Assembly: GCA_964057225.1 (NCBI GenBank)
Contig: OZ059896.1
Coordinates: forward strand, 17,914,501 to 17,978,500
Source of the DNA: Auanema rhodensis
Lineage: Eukaryota > Nematoda > Chromadorea > Rhabditida > Rhabditidae
Reading direction: 5' to 3'
DNA length: 64,000 nt
Part shown: piece by piece, positions 10,841 through 23,900 of the stretch
Layout: every line of letters begins with the position of its first letter
Position numbering within the stretch: position 1 is the stretch's first letter
Position numbers and translations under genes: made by a program
The notes under the pieces: model-generated
Seen by the model: only the letters and a program-made list of their open reading frames with translations
The model's database searches: none
Told to the model about the DNA's origin: nothing

Positions 10841-13800
10841 ATGCAAGTCTCAAAGGCTAATGATGTGAAGATATATAATTTAAGTTATGGAAAAAGTATA
10901 CCAGAAGTAAGATAAAACATTATTAAAAAGTATTGAAAATGTTTTTAGTGGATGAGCAGTGTTGCCCGTAGGAAATTAGAGAAAGGAAATATTGGTAGCT
11001 TAAAGATCGACTAATAATACTAATTTTGTAAAAAATTACAGATGTAAGACGTAGAATACAATTAATTCAAGATTTTGAAATGCCTGATATGAGTAATACC
11101 ATCAATTTCTCTCCTGATGGCCGTTATGTCTTTGCCACAGGTTTGGTAACGCATTTACTTTATTTGACGTACTAACTTAGGTAACTATAAACCCGTTGTT
11201 AAATGTTACGATTTAAACGATCTCTCTATGAAATTTGAACGTGGCATAGATACTGAAATTCATAAATTGATAGTTATTAGTGATGATTATTCAAAGGTAT
11301 TTCTATTGGCAACTGTTTATAAATTTGCATGTGTTGTTTTAGTTTATTATGTTACAAGATGAACGATATATAGAATTTCATGCAGCGTTTGGAAGATATT
11401 TCAGAATGAGGATGCCCAAATATGGTCGAGACATGGCCTTTTCCCGAGAGTGCAGTGACTTATACCTGTGTGGAACTGGGTAAATTAAGGTATAAATTGA
11501 AATTTTTATTGTATTTGTTGCAGCGATGAAATTTATCGTTTAAATCTGGAGCAAGGAGAATGGTTGACACCTCTTGTCAGTGGGTCTAAGGGAATTAATT
11601 GCTGTAAATTTGCAGAACAACATCAATTGTTTGTTTGTGGTGAGTATAGGTTATTCATTTCATTATGTGTTGTGGGTTAAGGAACATCGAGTGGTGTTGT
11701 CGAAGCTTGGGATCAACGTGATAAGAATAGATTAGGATTGTTGAACGTGTCGTCTTGTTTATCCGAGTATAACAAGTATATTTTTCCTTGTTTCTTCGTT
11801 TTCATATTAATTAATTTCAGTGGCAATATTAGTGAAATTACATCGATTTCTTTCAAGGATGCTCTTCATTTGGCAGTTGGTACTAGTACGGGTCAAGTAA
11901 GACTTCCAGAATAAATTTATTTTTATGTTTTTTATTTAAAGGTTGTTCTCTATGATATTCGATCCAGTCGCCCACTTCTAGTCAAAGATCATTATAACGA
12001 ATTACCAATTATAAAAATAGACTATGTAAAAAGGTAATTTGAATTTTATTATTCTATTTCTAGTTTTTTCTTTTCAGAGATGAGGGTGATTTAATTCTAT
12101 CTTTGGATAATCGAGTCTTGAAAATGTGGAATGAAGAAGATGGCTCCGCTTTCTCTGCTATTGAGAGTGATAATAAATTAGTCGATTTCAATCGTTATCC
12201 CGATTCTGGTATTTTTATTTCTTTCGATTAGATTATGTGTAGTATTCTCTAGGTTTAATTTTCTTTGCGAATGAGGCTCCTAGGATGCTGCAATATTTTG
12301 TACCGTCACTCGGCCAAGCTCCAAAATGGTGTTCATTCTTGGAGACAATCACCGAGGAATTAGAAGAATCCGAACAACAAACAGGTTTGTGGATTACATT
12401 TTTTCGAAAATACCGTTTTTTCTTTTGCAGTTTATGACGATTATAAGTTTGTTACCAAGCAACAACTGGAGGATGTTGGGTTGGCTCATCTTATTGGTAC
12501 TACTGTTCTACGAGCTTATATGCATGGTTACTTTATCAACGCCAAACTATATGCTAAAGCTCAAACCCTTACTCAACCATTTGCTTTCAAGAATTATAAA
12601 GATAGAAAGGTATTCGCATTACCATTCTTAATTTTTTTAAAAATTGCCATTTTGAATTGCAGATTCGTGATATTATGGATAAAGAGCGTGAAACTAACAT
12701 TGTTAAAGCTAAGAAAGATAATCTACCTAAGGTATGTTTACGATATTCTTTATTTGTTTAGTATATGTCTTTCTAGGTCAATAAAGAATTGGCTCTTCGA
12801 TTGCAAGGGAGTGCTGCTGCTTCTAAAAAGAAAGGCAAAAAGGTTCGATTAGCTAATTACTTTTTTTTAAATGTTTCTTTTTTTAGGAAACTTCGGCAGC
12901 TATTCTTAGTGATGATCGTTTCAAACAGCTCTTCCAATCTTCAGACTTCCAGGTTAATCCATTTCAAAGTTTTGTCTGTTTATTTAATTTCTCAGGTGGA
13001 TGAGGAAAGTGAAGAGTTCAAAAGAAGAGTGGGACAAAGGAAAGTCGTTGCTCAACCAGTGGACAATGAAAACGACAGTGATGTTGAAAGCGAACCGGAA
13101 GAATCCGAGGGAATGGTTAGTTTTTGCTTTCTGTAACTTGAGAAAAAATCAAAATGCTACTTAGGAGTTATCACTTCCAAATTACGATGATGAGAATCGA
13201 AACGATAATAATATGGATTCTGATTTGGATTCTGATTATGGCCATGATGAAGATGATAGCGCCAAGGTTTCTGACATTTCCTTATTCCTTTCTATCATAG
13301 TATATATCTTTAGGCTTTGGCTGCAAAAGAAAAGATGAAACGCATGAAGGAGAGGAAGGAAAGACAACGAGAAAAGTTCCTCAGAGACAAGGCAGCTGAA
13401 AAGGCTGAGAGGTATAGCTCGATATGTGGTATTTGGAATTATCCCTTTATTCCAGAGAGCGTCGCCAAGAAAATAAGCCCACTAAGTTCGTTCTTCATGA
13501 AATTACTCCCGGTGAAAGTAGTAAGAAATTCCTTGATGATGCTGTTATTGAAGATAAGAAGGTATAATTGTAATTTGATATCTTCTGATATTCTTGTTCG
13601 TTTTAGGCCAGCGTGGCAATGTTCAAGCGTAAACTTGCTGAAAATAAGAAGTCCATGAAGGAAAATATAACGGAAGATGCCTTTGGAGGAAAGTCTATGA
13701 CATTTACTTTAGAGAAAACCGGAAAGGATGGAAGAGCAGCTAAGGAGAAGCAGGAAAGGGTAATCCTAATAGAAATATTCGATGTGCATAAAATGTTTTT

Positions 13801-13911
13801 CAGAAAAATCATCAGAAAGAAAGAAAAGAGGTTGTACGAGCCACTACGGATGCCATAGCCCGAAAATTAAAAAAGCTTCCTAGAAATATAGGGGCAGTTA
13901 AAAAATTGTAA
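10841..13911 (+). CDS. NOL10: Nucleolar protein 10 (NOL10), WD40/NUC153 protein
   Basis: Multi-exon gene starting MQVSKANDVKIYNLS, nearly the same start as vertebrate NOL10 (MQVSSLNEVKIYSLS); stop TAA 13909-13911. Conserved blocks in order: RRRIQLIQDFEMPD, FSPDGRYVFATG, the YKPVVKCYDLNDLSMKFERG block, IYRLNLEQGEW, VGTSTGQVVLYDIRSSRP, LSLDNRVLKMWNEEDG, WCSFLETITEELEES, VYDDYKFVTKQQLEDVGLAH, LIGTTVLRAYMHGYFINA, PKVNKELALRL, then the NUC153 segment SDDRFKQLFQSSDFQVDEES (about 12910-13020). The C-terminal third is acidic then K/E/R-rich, as in the family, and ends with a TFTLEKTGKDGRA block equivalent to human LTFTLKRSEQ. NOL10/Enp2 works in the nucleolus in 18S rRNA processing as part of the small-subunit processome. 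At least eleven short introns interrupt it. Confidence 0.92.
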
Positions 13912-16900
13912 AATTATTGTTGAAAAGAATTGTTATTGATATGCAAAAAGGTAGATTTGATACGTAGTGTTAACTGTAAGTTAACCTCTATTTATTTTTT
14001 TGTTCTGTTGTTGATCATTTTTTGTTTTGTTGTTGATTGCATATTTTGTTAAATGAAATCGTTTCAATATAATAATCATTTCAATTAAAAAAAATAAATA
14101 TATCACTTATATGTACAAAATTTTGGAGGCAATACAAGCGGTAGTTTTTACTTTATTCTTTATGTTTTTTTTTCAAGTTTACTCATAAGGAAATATATTA
14201 TGACAATAGCAACATTACGCTAAGAGTTACCAGCACAATTTTAATTTTTGAATGTTTTTAAAGTTCTCGTTAGAGAAATATTGAATCTCCAGAATCTCGA
14301 CAAAGAACGCTGCAAGCGAAGTGGAAGGGTGAAACTGCTCTGAGTGTTCCATCTTCAAGCAAAAGCTCAAAAAGATCTGAATAAAAGTTTCAACAAGTTA
14401 TAAAATTTTGCTATAAGCTCATTACTTCTTCATATGTGTGATTGAAAATTTAAATATGGAAATAAACTGTAAAATTATATTTTAATATGAAATGTTGTTA
14501 TGTTCTTGATGTTATATATTGTTTTAAATATAAAACTTTATTTTCTATTATTAACAATACATTCACCAGTGGGCAATGAATCACGGAAATGTATCAACTT
14601 GATGAGTTATGAAGAATGAAATCGATGACTTTTTCAAAAATTTTGAATTACAAGAGCAATAACTAAGAAAAGGAAAAACAAATTTGGATTGAGTGTAAAG
14701 GTTTTTGTTGATTGCTAGATAAGGGAGCTGTGATCGATGAGAAGAATCATGAGACTACTAGGTTGAAGTATAAGTTAAGCATAAAGCCATACTTGGAATA
14801 AGACTCGAAAAGAGAAGAAAAAGGAAAAAGAGAAGGGGAGAGAGGGAAAGAGGATGGAAGTTGAAAAACAGAAGAAAGAGACGCAAGCCTTCCTTTACCA
14901 TAGACGGTGCTTGTGTGGACGTCGTTGCAGCGAATCGATTCGACGCAAACCAACGGCTAGCTTCACCCAGCTGAATATTCAGCTTCTATTCGTCGACGCC
15001 ATCTAAGCTCATTCAACTTAGTCCATCGATAATTCGAACACCTCGCTGCTATATATTATTTCTGGGAGAAAACTGATATACGAAGAAGTAATTTCAGGAA
15101 AATAATGCTAATTATTCGTTCTAATCTATATAATTCGCTATGTTTCTCAGTTTTATCATATTTTTATATTTTTAAGTAAAGTGAAATTATAATTTTTGTA
15201 ATTTTGTTACATATATATGTATATAAATATGTATTCGCTTGCATTTTCTCTTTCTATGTCTGAATCTCCTGCTTTTTCTTGTAATATCCTTTTTGATTCC
15301 AAGTAAATGCACATACGTATCTCTCTCTCTCTGTAATTTTTTTTCCTGATCTGGTTTTTATTTCTCTCCTTCTCTCTATCCTTTTCTGAAAAAAATATTT
15401 CGAATGATTATTCAAAAAAAATTCAATTTTTGCTCTTTAAGGAGACAAAACTCTAAGCTATTTTCTGTTCATTAAACTTGTTTTGGTTGCATGAACTCCT
15501 TTTCTACTTTCGAACAAGCTTACTGGAGCGTTTGCCAATATATATCCGCTCAAATTTATAAACAAAACTATAAACAAGCCTTGATTGCAGTATAATTTTG
15601 CTTATAGTCATGCTGTCAGCTTCAGAAATATGGATATCTCAGATGCTTATTTTTTGATATTGATAGATTTTAGCTTTTTTTACTTATTTAGTCATCCTCA
15701 GTTCTTTGTTATAATGTGGATATGATATATGCTTTTCTTATGAGTTAATTGTCATCGAACCATTAGCTGCCATTGCATTGATTATAAAGCCAAGTGCTCG
15801 AAACACAGAGAAAAGGAAAAAAGAACGAGATAGAAGGAGGAGATGGAGGGATAGAGGGGGTTTAAAGCTGCCCAACTAGAGCCATTGGCAACCTATAGTC
15901 TGGTTCCTCCTCCTTCTGCATCACCATCATTATCGCCCTCTATTTCTTGACTTGACTTTTAGAAAGTTTTTTGAACACTAAATCTAAATATTTCATTGCT
16001 TTTGCATAGCTTCCGTTCTTTTCAACTTGCAATTCGGGTTTGACCCACTGTCTTTTCTAATACAATAAGAAATGGGTGCATAGAATGGACATATGCCTCA
16101 AGACCCAGAGGATCGATGAACTGACAGATGGGATAGCCCGGTGAATTGGGGGAGCTCCAAATTTGGTCAAGCAAATGTTCTAGCCCGGGACATTTACAAA
16201 GCATCTTGTTCTTCTGCAATATATCAAAAATAATAGTCGTATTGTCTTCAAATGACAATATGTTCCCAAAACCGTTTCATATTTTTCATTTTTCCTCTGG
16301 GTTGTTGAAGGTGTTTATGATACAATCTTGCTAGTACTAGTCAACACACTTCAAGAAAGATATATATAAAGAATACGTATATATTCTTTTTTTATAACAA
16401 AAAAGCATTTTAATTAAGCTACAATCGATTGAAAATGGCTTTTGTGCAAGTTTAAGCTGAAGCCATACGTGAAGGTAACAGATTATTACCTTATAGTTGC
16501 AACGTTCTGTTTATATATTCAAAACTTCCACCATGAATTAACTTGCAATTTCTTTGGTAATATGATTCGGATATTCATTTGATATATCAACTATGACGAA
16601 CTTCCAATCTTTTTGAATATAAACTTACAATTGCAAGAAAAGAACGAACGATTTTCTAATCCAATTTTTCAATTTTATGCCATTTCCTTCCGCATAGATC
16701 GTTATTTTCTGAAAATTTTAGATTATACTTTTATATATTACTGTTTCTTTTAATGTTTTCTAATAGATTTGTCTTTCAAATTAAAAAAACTTCTTGCTGT
16801 GGCCTTGCTTCTTAGAAATTTTTTCTGATTTTAACACGTTCTTTATCTCTGTTTGTATGCATGAAAATATCTTTTTACAATGCAAAAAAATCTCATATTC

Positions 16901-17900
16901 ATCGCAAGCGTCCAGCCAATACTCCCTTCTTCTTCCATCTTTCTTCCCGATATTCCGTATTCACATTCCTATTCGACTATATTAGTATGTCTTCCAAACT
17001 CATCATCTCTATATACTATTTATAACTTATTTTATTCATTTTTTCTGCATATTCTAACCTTCTTTTCAAGTTTTTTTTACCTCGGCGAATCAAGTGATGT
17101 TACAAGAATCAGCATAGTTGTATCTATTTCGTTTTTTTTGTCATTTCTAACCTCCATAAAATAAGAAATTGAAGATTATTACAGATTAATGTTTTCCTTC
17201 CATCATATAATCCTCATACCTCTCAAAACTTAGGATTATGTCATCTTGGTTTTCGTATTTTACGTAAGTGCAATTAGATTTATTTTTTTAGTTTTATCCT
17301 TTCTTATATTTAAATTATTTACATTTTATCGATTTTTTAGTATTTTCATTGACTACCACAACTATTACTACTACTATTACTATCACTAATTACTTTGCTA
17401 ATTATTTCATTATTTAGTACTATATATTCAAAATTTATTCAAATTTTTTTTATATCTAACTTTGTATTAAAACTTCTAACTTTGAATGAGATATTTTGAA
17501 CTTCTTTATGATCTTTCTGTTTTCTGATTTTTTTAAAGATTATAACATATTTTATAATATGAAAGAAAAATTACAATTTTCATTGTTTTAATTTTTTATT
17601 CAATCATTAAACTTACCAAGAACTAAAATATTATTTTTCCATTCTATTTTAAGAGAAAATATCCTATTTTATGAACCTAAAAAGATATAATTATAATATT
17701 ATTATTTTAACTGTGAACATACTATTATTTTAAGCTACTATTTTATAAAAAACAACAAAATTGCTGTTTTAAAAGAAATTATTTCAATTATTCCTAAATT
17801 AACTTAGTAATTTATATAGATACACATACATTTCATGGAAATTTAGCACAAAAACTAGAAAAAAACTTTGTTTATTTGTTTGTTTACTCTTTCATTGTAG
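13912..17900. other. 4-kb non-coding stretch upstream of the first visible exon of the giant gene
   Basis: After the NOL10 stop comes an AATAAA at 14093-14098. The rest is AT-rich with three islands of more complex sequence: 14740-15060 (purine tract about 14807-14860 and a palindrome cluster), 15770-15960 (purine tract about 15800-15860), and 16020-16330 (a 78-codon minus-strand open frame). From about 16400 to 17890 there is only T-rich sequence with no exon seen. It probably contains the promoter and first exon(s), or a large 5' intron, of the giant gene; I could not identify an initiating ATG. Confidence 0.5.
14931..14998. promoter_or_regulatory. cluster of three perfect palindromes in a GC-richer island
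   Basis: CGAATCGATTCG (14931-14942), AGCTGAATATTCAGCT (14969-14984) and CGTCGACG (14991-14998) lie within 68 bp. A TATA-like CTATATATTATT follows at about 15049-15060. In an AT-rich non-coding stretch upstream of a very large gene this is a candidate promoter or dimeric transcription-factor site cluster. Function is inferred. Confidence 0.3.
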
Positions 17901-20900
17901 TAGACGTCTACCAGATGTACCGGAGAATGTAGAGGAAGAAGAACTAGCAGAAGAGCAGCATGCTCAATCTCCAACAGACCATGTAATTCTATTATATTCT
18001 TCGTTTTTACTAATTTCTGTGCAATTTTTAGTCACCTCCTCAAAGCTCTTCTGCTATACCCGGCCATCTGGAGTATGCAATGGATGAACTATCATTACAA
18101 CAGCGGGCTGCTATTGAAGAAGTCAGTTGCATTAAGAGAAAATATAACAGAAATTTACCCTTTTCCTACTTGTAGGTACTTCAAAGGGCTGAATCATCAC
18201 GTAAAGAAGCTCGGATAGTTATCGACAGCACACGTCTGAACAGATTAAAGAAAATTCCCAAAATGACGGCAGAATCTACTAGATCGTTTAGCGTTGAAGA
18301 CGCAAATATACGTGACAGTGACAGCGACGAGGAAAGGCAGAAACAGTTGATACAGATGGATTCCATACCTGAAAGTGAGTATATATGAAAGAAAGAGAGA
18401 AACGTGAATTTGAAATAGAGATAAACTGTTATAATGATATTTCAGGTGTTACTATTTCTGTGCTAGAAGTCGAAAGTACAAGTTTAACACCTGTACGAGA
18501 AAGATTAAAACATGAAGATAATGTTGAAACAGAAGAAGAAAAAATAGATGAAGAAAAAGGTATGAAAGCCATATATATATTCAAGTTGATAAACGAATAC
18601 GAATAAAATTTATAGAAATACCTCTAACTACAAGTATTGGCTCACGCATGAAGTTAATACGAACACATATAGCTCAATGGTTTAATTCACTTGATTATGA
18701 TGGCGATTATATGTCTCTTACAAATAATACGGGATATCAGGGTCTGTAAAGCAAATATATGAAATTATTTATCTTAACTTTTGATGTGCATAATTAACGA
18801 TTTAACAACACACGTTTTCAGATAAACGGATAAAAATTCAAGTATCACTTCAGCCTTTAGTTATGGATTATATAAATGCTCTTTCAAGCGGGATTGTTAT
18901 AGCTGCTACATTGGAATATTGTCAAAAAGCCTTAGAGGGTTCACCATTATTCAAAGCATACTGTCATGATTTATGCGAAACTATCTTTCAATTGGCGTAC
19001 AGCCAGCTTATACTTAGCTCCATCGATGATGAGAACATTCGCCAGCTTAATGGCTATTGCTCAAAGCTGGCATTAGACGTTATGGATACGGTTTATTTCA
19101 TAATACTTAATCGTACATTAGAAGATATTAGTTCACCTATGACAGAAATTCAGCAATTGAGTCAACTTCATCGATCACGTTCTTTTGTTAGTGCAGCAGA
19201 GTTAGAATCTGTAATCGAACGATTATCAGAAGATTTTGGTAAGCTTATATCTATAAAGGTCTTGCTAAATTTCACTTGCAGATGAGGAGGATTCTGTTTA
19301 TTCTTCAGTGAGTACTTCTTCTATTCTCTGTTATGAGGTATGATTATACAGATTTACAAAATATTTTTAAAGAGAATTGTCTTTGATTTAGGTACTTGCT
19401 GATTCGATTAATGAGCCAAATGAAGAAGAAATAGATAAAATTGATATTAATGAGTTCGATGAAGTCGTTAGCACGATATACGAACATCAACCGCTTGATC
19501 TACGGCGCTGCCTTCGCGATAATGTACTAGTAGAGCAATGGTCGGAGGAGCAAATTTTGATGATGGAAGAACATGCGATTTGTGAAAAGGCAGCAGTTGT
19601 AACACCTGAATCACAAGTTAAAGTCATTATTAGCCCCGCAACACCACTGACACCACCCCCGCGTCCACCACCTCCTCGCAACATTCAGTACTACTCCAGC
19701 GAAGAAGACTCCGAAGAACAATTATACGATTCAGGTTTGTTTCCTGAAGCTATATTTTCTGATATTTCACAAAACAACATCGAAAACGTTGACAATTACG
19801 GAATAGATGAAGATTCGACAAATGTTGTAGATGATAGCACGGACAATAGAACGAAGGACTATCAGAAAGCAATTGAAACAACGCAGGCAGAAGTTACATA
19901 TGTTCCAAAAGGTCAATGCTTCCCAAGCCAAACTTCAGTTGATAAGCCAGTTCCACCTCCACGTCCTCTACCACCTCAGGTTACCATCTCTGAAGATCAA
20001 GGTGATGACCGTTCCAGTGTTACATCTGGTGCTGACGTTGACAGAAGCTTCGATGCTTCTAGTTCTTTCGATCAGTATCCCGGACCATCAACATCTGAAA
20101 AGCCAAATGAAGAAGTAATCTCACTCTACCCAACTGATAAGCCAGAAGATCCTATAGCTTTAACCGAGGAAGAGCTACAATACCTTTCTCGAATTCAAAG
20201 ATTGGCCGAGGAAAGTGCGTTCGAGCAAGTTGTTCCACCTCCACGTCCTCTACCACCTCAGGTTACCATCTCTGAAGACCAAGGTGATGACCGTTCCAGT
20301 CATACATCTGGTGCTGACGTTGACAGAAGCTTCGACGCTTCTAGTCCATTCGATCAGTATCCCGGACCATCAACTTCTGAAAACCCAAATGAAGAAGTAA
20401 TCTCACTCTACCCAACTGAAAAGCCAGAAGATCCTATAGCTTTAACCGAGGAAGAGCTAGAGCATATTGCTCGAATTCAACGATTGGCAGAGGAAAGTGC
20501 GTTTGCGCAAATTGCTCCACCTCCACGTCCTCTACCACCTCAGGTTACTATCTCTGAAGACCAAGGTGATGACCGTTCCAGTCATACATCTGGTGCTGAC
20601 GTTGACAGAAGCTTCGAAGATTTAGTTGGGGCAGCCCCGACAGAAGAGATTCAAACAGACGACGTCGAAGAAACAGTCGTTGTGGGAACATCCGAGCCTA
20701 TTGATCTCACTCAAGACGAATTAGATTTTATTGTTGGAATTCAGCGATTGCCTAGCCAAACTTCTATTGATAAGCCAGTTCCACCTCCACGTCCTTTACC
20801 ACCTCAGGTTACCATCTCTGAAGACCAAGGTGATGACCGTTCCAGTCATACATCTGGTGCTAACGTTGACAGCAGCTTTGATACTTCTAGTTCATTCGAA

Positions 20901-23900
20901 CAGTATCCCGGACCATCAACTTCTGAAAACCCAAATGAAGAAGTAATCTCACTCTACCCAACTGAAAAGCCAGAAGATCCTATAGCTTTAACCGAGGAAG
21001 AGCTACAATACATTTCTCGAATTCAACGATTGGCAGAGGAAAGTGCGTTTGCGCAAATTGCTCCACCTCCACGTCCTCTACCACCTCAGGTTACCATCTC
21101 TGAAGACCAAGGTGATGACCGTTCCAGTCATACATCTGGTGCTGACGTTGACAGAAGCTTCGAAGATTTAGTTGTCGCAGCCCCAACAGAAGAGATTCAA
21201 ACTGACGACGTCGAAGAACCCGTCGTTGTGGGAACATCGGAGCCTATTGATCTCACTCAAGACGAATTAGATTTTATTGTTGGAATTCAGCGATTGCCTA
21301 GCCAAACTTCTATTGATAAGCCAGTTCCACCTCCACGTCCTTTACCACCTCAGGTTACCATCTCTGAAGACAAAGGTGATGACAGTTCTAGTGTTACATC
21401 TGGTGCTGACGTTGACAGAAGCTTCGAAGATTTAGTTGTCGCAGCCCCAACAGAAGAGATTCAAACTGACGACGTCGATGAACCCGTCGTTGTGGGAACA
21501 TCGGAGCCTATTGATCTCACTCGAGACGAATTAGATTTTATTGTTGGAATTCAGCGATTGCCTAGCCAAACTTCTATTGATAAGCCAGTTCCACCTCCAC
21601 GTCCTCTACCACCTCAGGTTACCATTTCTGAAGACCAAGGGGATGACCGTTCCAGTGTTACGTCTGGTGCTGACGTTGACAGAAGCTTCGACGCTTCTAG
21701 TTCATTCGAACAGTATCCCGGACCATCAACTTCGGAAAATCCAAATGAAGAAGTAATCTCACTCTACCCAACTGAAAAGCCGGAAGATCCTATAGCTTTA
21801 ACCGAGGAAGAGCTAGAGCATATTGCTCGAATTCAACGATTGGCAGAGGAAAGTGCGTTCGAGCAAGTTGTTCCACCTCCACGTCCTCTACCACCACAGG
21901 TTACCATCTCTGAAGACCAAGGTGATGACCGTTCCAGTCATACATCTGGTGCTGACGTTGACAGAAGCTTCGAAGATTTAGTTGTCGCAGCCCCAACAGA
22001 AGAGATTCAAACAGAAGACGTCGAAGAAACACTCGTTGTGGGAACATCCGAGCCTATTGATCTCACTCAAGACGAATTAGATTTTATTGTTGGAATTCAG
22101 CGATTGCCTAGCCAAACTTCTATTGATAAGCCAGTTCCACCTTCACGTCCTCTACCACCTCAGGTTACGATCTCTGAAGACCAAAGTGATGACCGTTCCA
22201 GTGTTACATCTGGTGCTGACGTTGACAGAAGCTTCGACGCTTCTAGTTCATTTGATCAGTATCCCGGACCATCAACTTCTGAAAACCCAAATGAAGAAGT
22301 AATCTCACTCTACCCAACTGAAAAGCCAGAAGATCCTATAGCTTTAACCGAGGAAGAGCTAGAGCATATTGCTCGAATTCAACGATTGGCAGAGGAAAGT
22401 GCGTTCGAGCAAGTTGTTCCACCTCCACGTCCTATACCACCACAGGTTACCATCTCTGAAGACCAAGGTGATGACCGTTCCAGTCATACATCTGGTGCTG
22501 ACGTTGACAGAAGCTTCGTAGATTTAGTTCTCGCAGCCCCAACAGAAGAGATTCAAACTGACGACGTCGATGAACCCGTCGTTGTGGGAACATCGGAGCC
22601 TATTGATCTCACTCGAGACGAATTAGATTTTATTGTTGGAATTCAGCGATTGCCTAGCCAAACTTCTATTGATAAGCCAGTTCCACCTCCACGTCCTCTA
22701 CCACCTCAGGTTACGATCTCTGAAGACCAAAGTGATGACCGTTCCAGTGTTACATCTGGTGCTGACGTTGACAGAAGCTTCGACGCTTCTAGTTCATTCG
22801 AACAGTATCGCGGACCATCAACTTCGGAAAATCCAAATGAAGAAGTAATCTCACTCTACCCAACTGAAAAGCCGGAAGATCCTATAGCTTTAACCGAGGA
22901 AGAGCTAGAGCATATTGCTCGAATTCAACGATTGGCAGAGGAAAGTGCGTTCGAGCAAGTTGTTCCACCTCCACGTTTTCTACCACCTCAGGTTACGATC
23001 TCTGAAGACCAAGGTGATGACCGTTCCAGTGTTACATCTGGTGCTGACGTTGACAGAAGCTTCGACGCTTCTAGTTCATTCGAACAGTATCCCGGACCAT
23101 CAACTTCGGAAAATCCAAATGAAGAAGTAATCTCACTCTACCCAACTGAAAAGCCGGAAGATCCTATAGCTTTAACCGAGGAAGAGCTAGAGCATATTGC
23201 TCGAATTCAACGATTGGCAGAGGAAAGTGCGTTCGAGCAAGTTGTTCCACCTCCACGTCCTCTACCACCACAGGTTACCATCTCTAAAGACCAAAGTGAA
23301 GATCGTTCCAGTGTTACATCTGGTGCTGACGTTGACAGAAGCTTCGAAGATTTAGTTGTCGCAGCCCCAACAGAAGAGATTCAAACTGACGACGTCGAAG
23401 AAACAGTCGTTGTGGGAACATCCGAGCCTATTGATCTCACTCAAGACGAATTAGATTTTATTGTTGGAATTCAGCGCTTGCCAAGCCAAACTTCTGTTGA
23501 TAAGCCAGTTCCACCTCCACGTCCTCTACCACCTCAGGTTACGATCTCTGAAGACCAAGGTGATGACCGTTCCAGTGTTACATCTGGTGCTGACGTTGAC
23601 AGAAGCTTCGACGCTTCTAGTTCATTCGAACAGTATCCCGGACCATCAACTTCTGAAAACCCAAATGAAGAAGTAATCTCACTCTACCCAACTGAAAAGC
23701 CAGAAGATCCTATAGCTTTAACCGAGGAAGAGCTACAATACATTTCTCGAATTCAACGATTGGCAGAGGAAAGTGCGTTCGAGCAAGTTGTTCCACCTCC
23801 ACGTCCTCTACCACCACAGGTTACCATCTCTAAAGACCAAAGTGAAGATCGTTCCAGTGTTACATCTGGTGCTGACGGGGACAGAAGCTTCGAAGATTTA

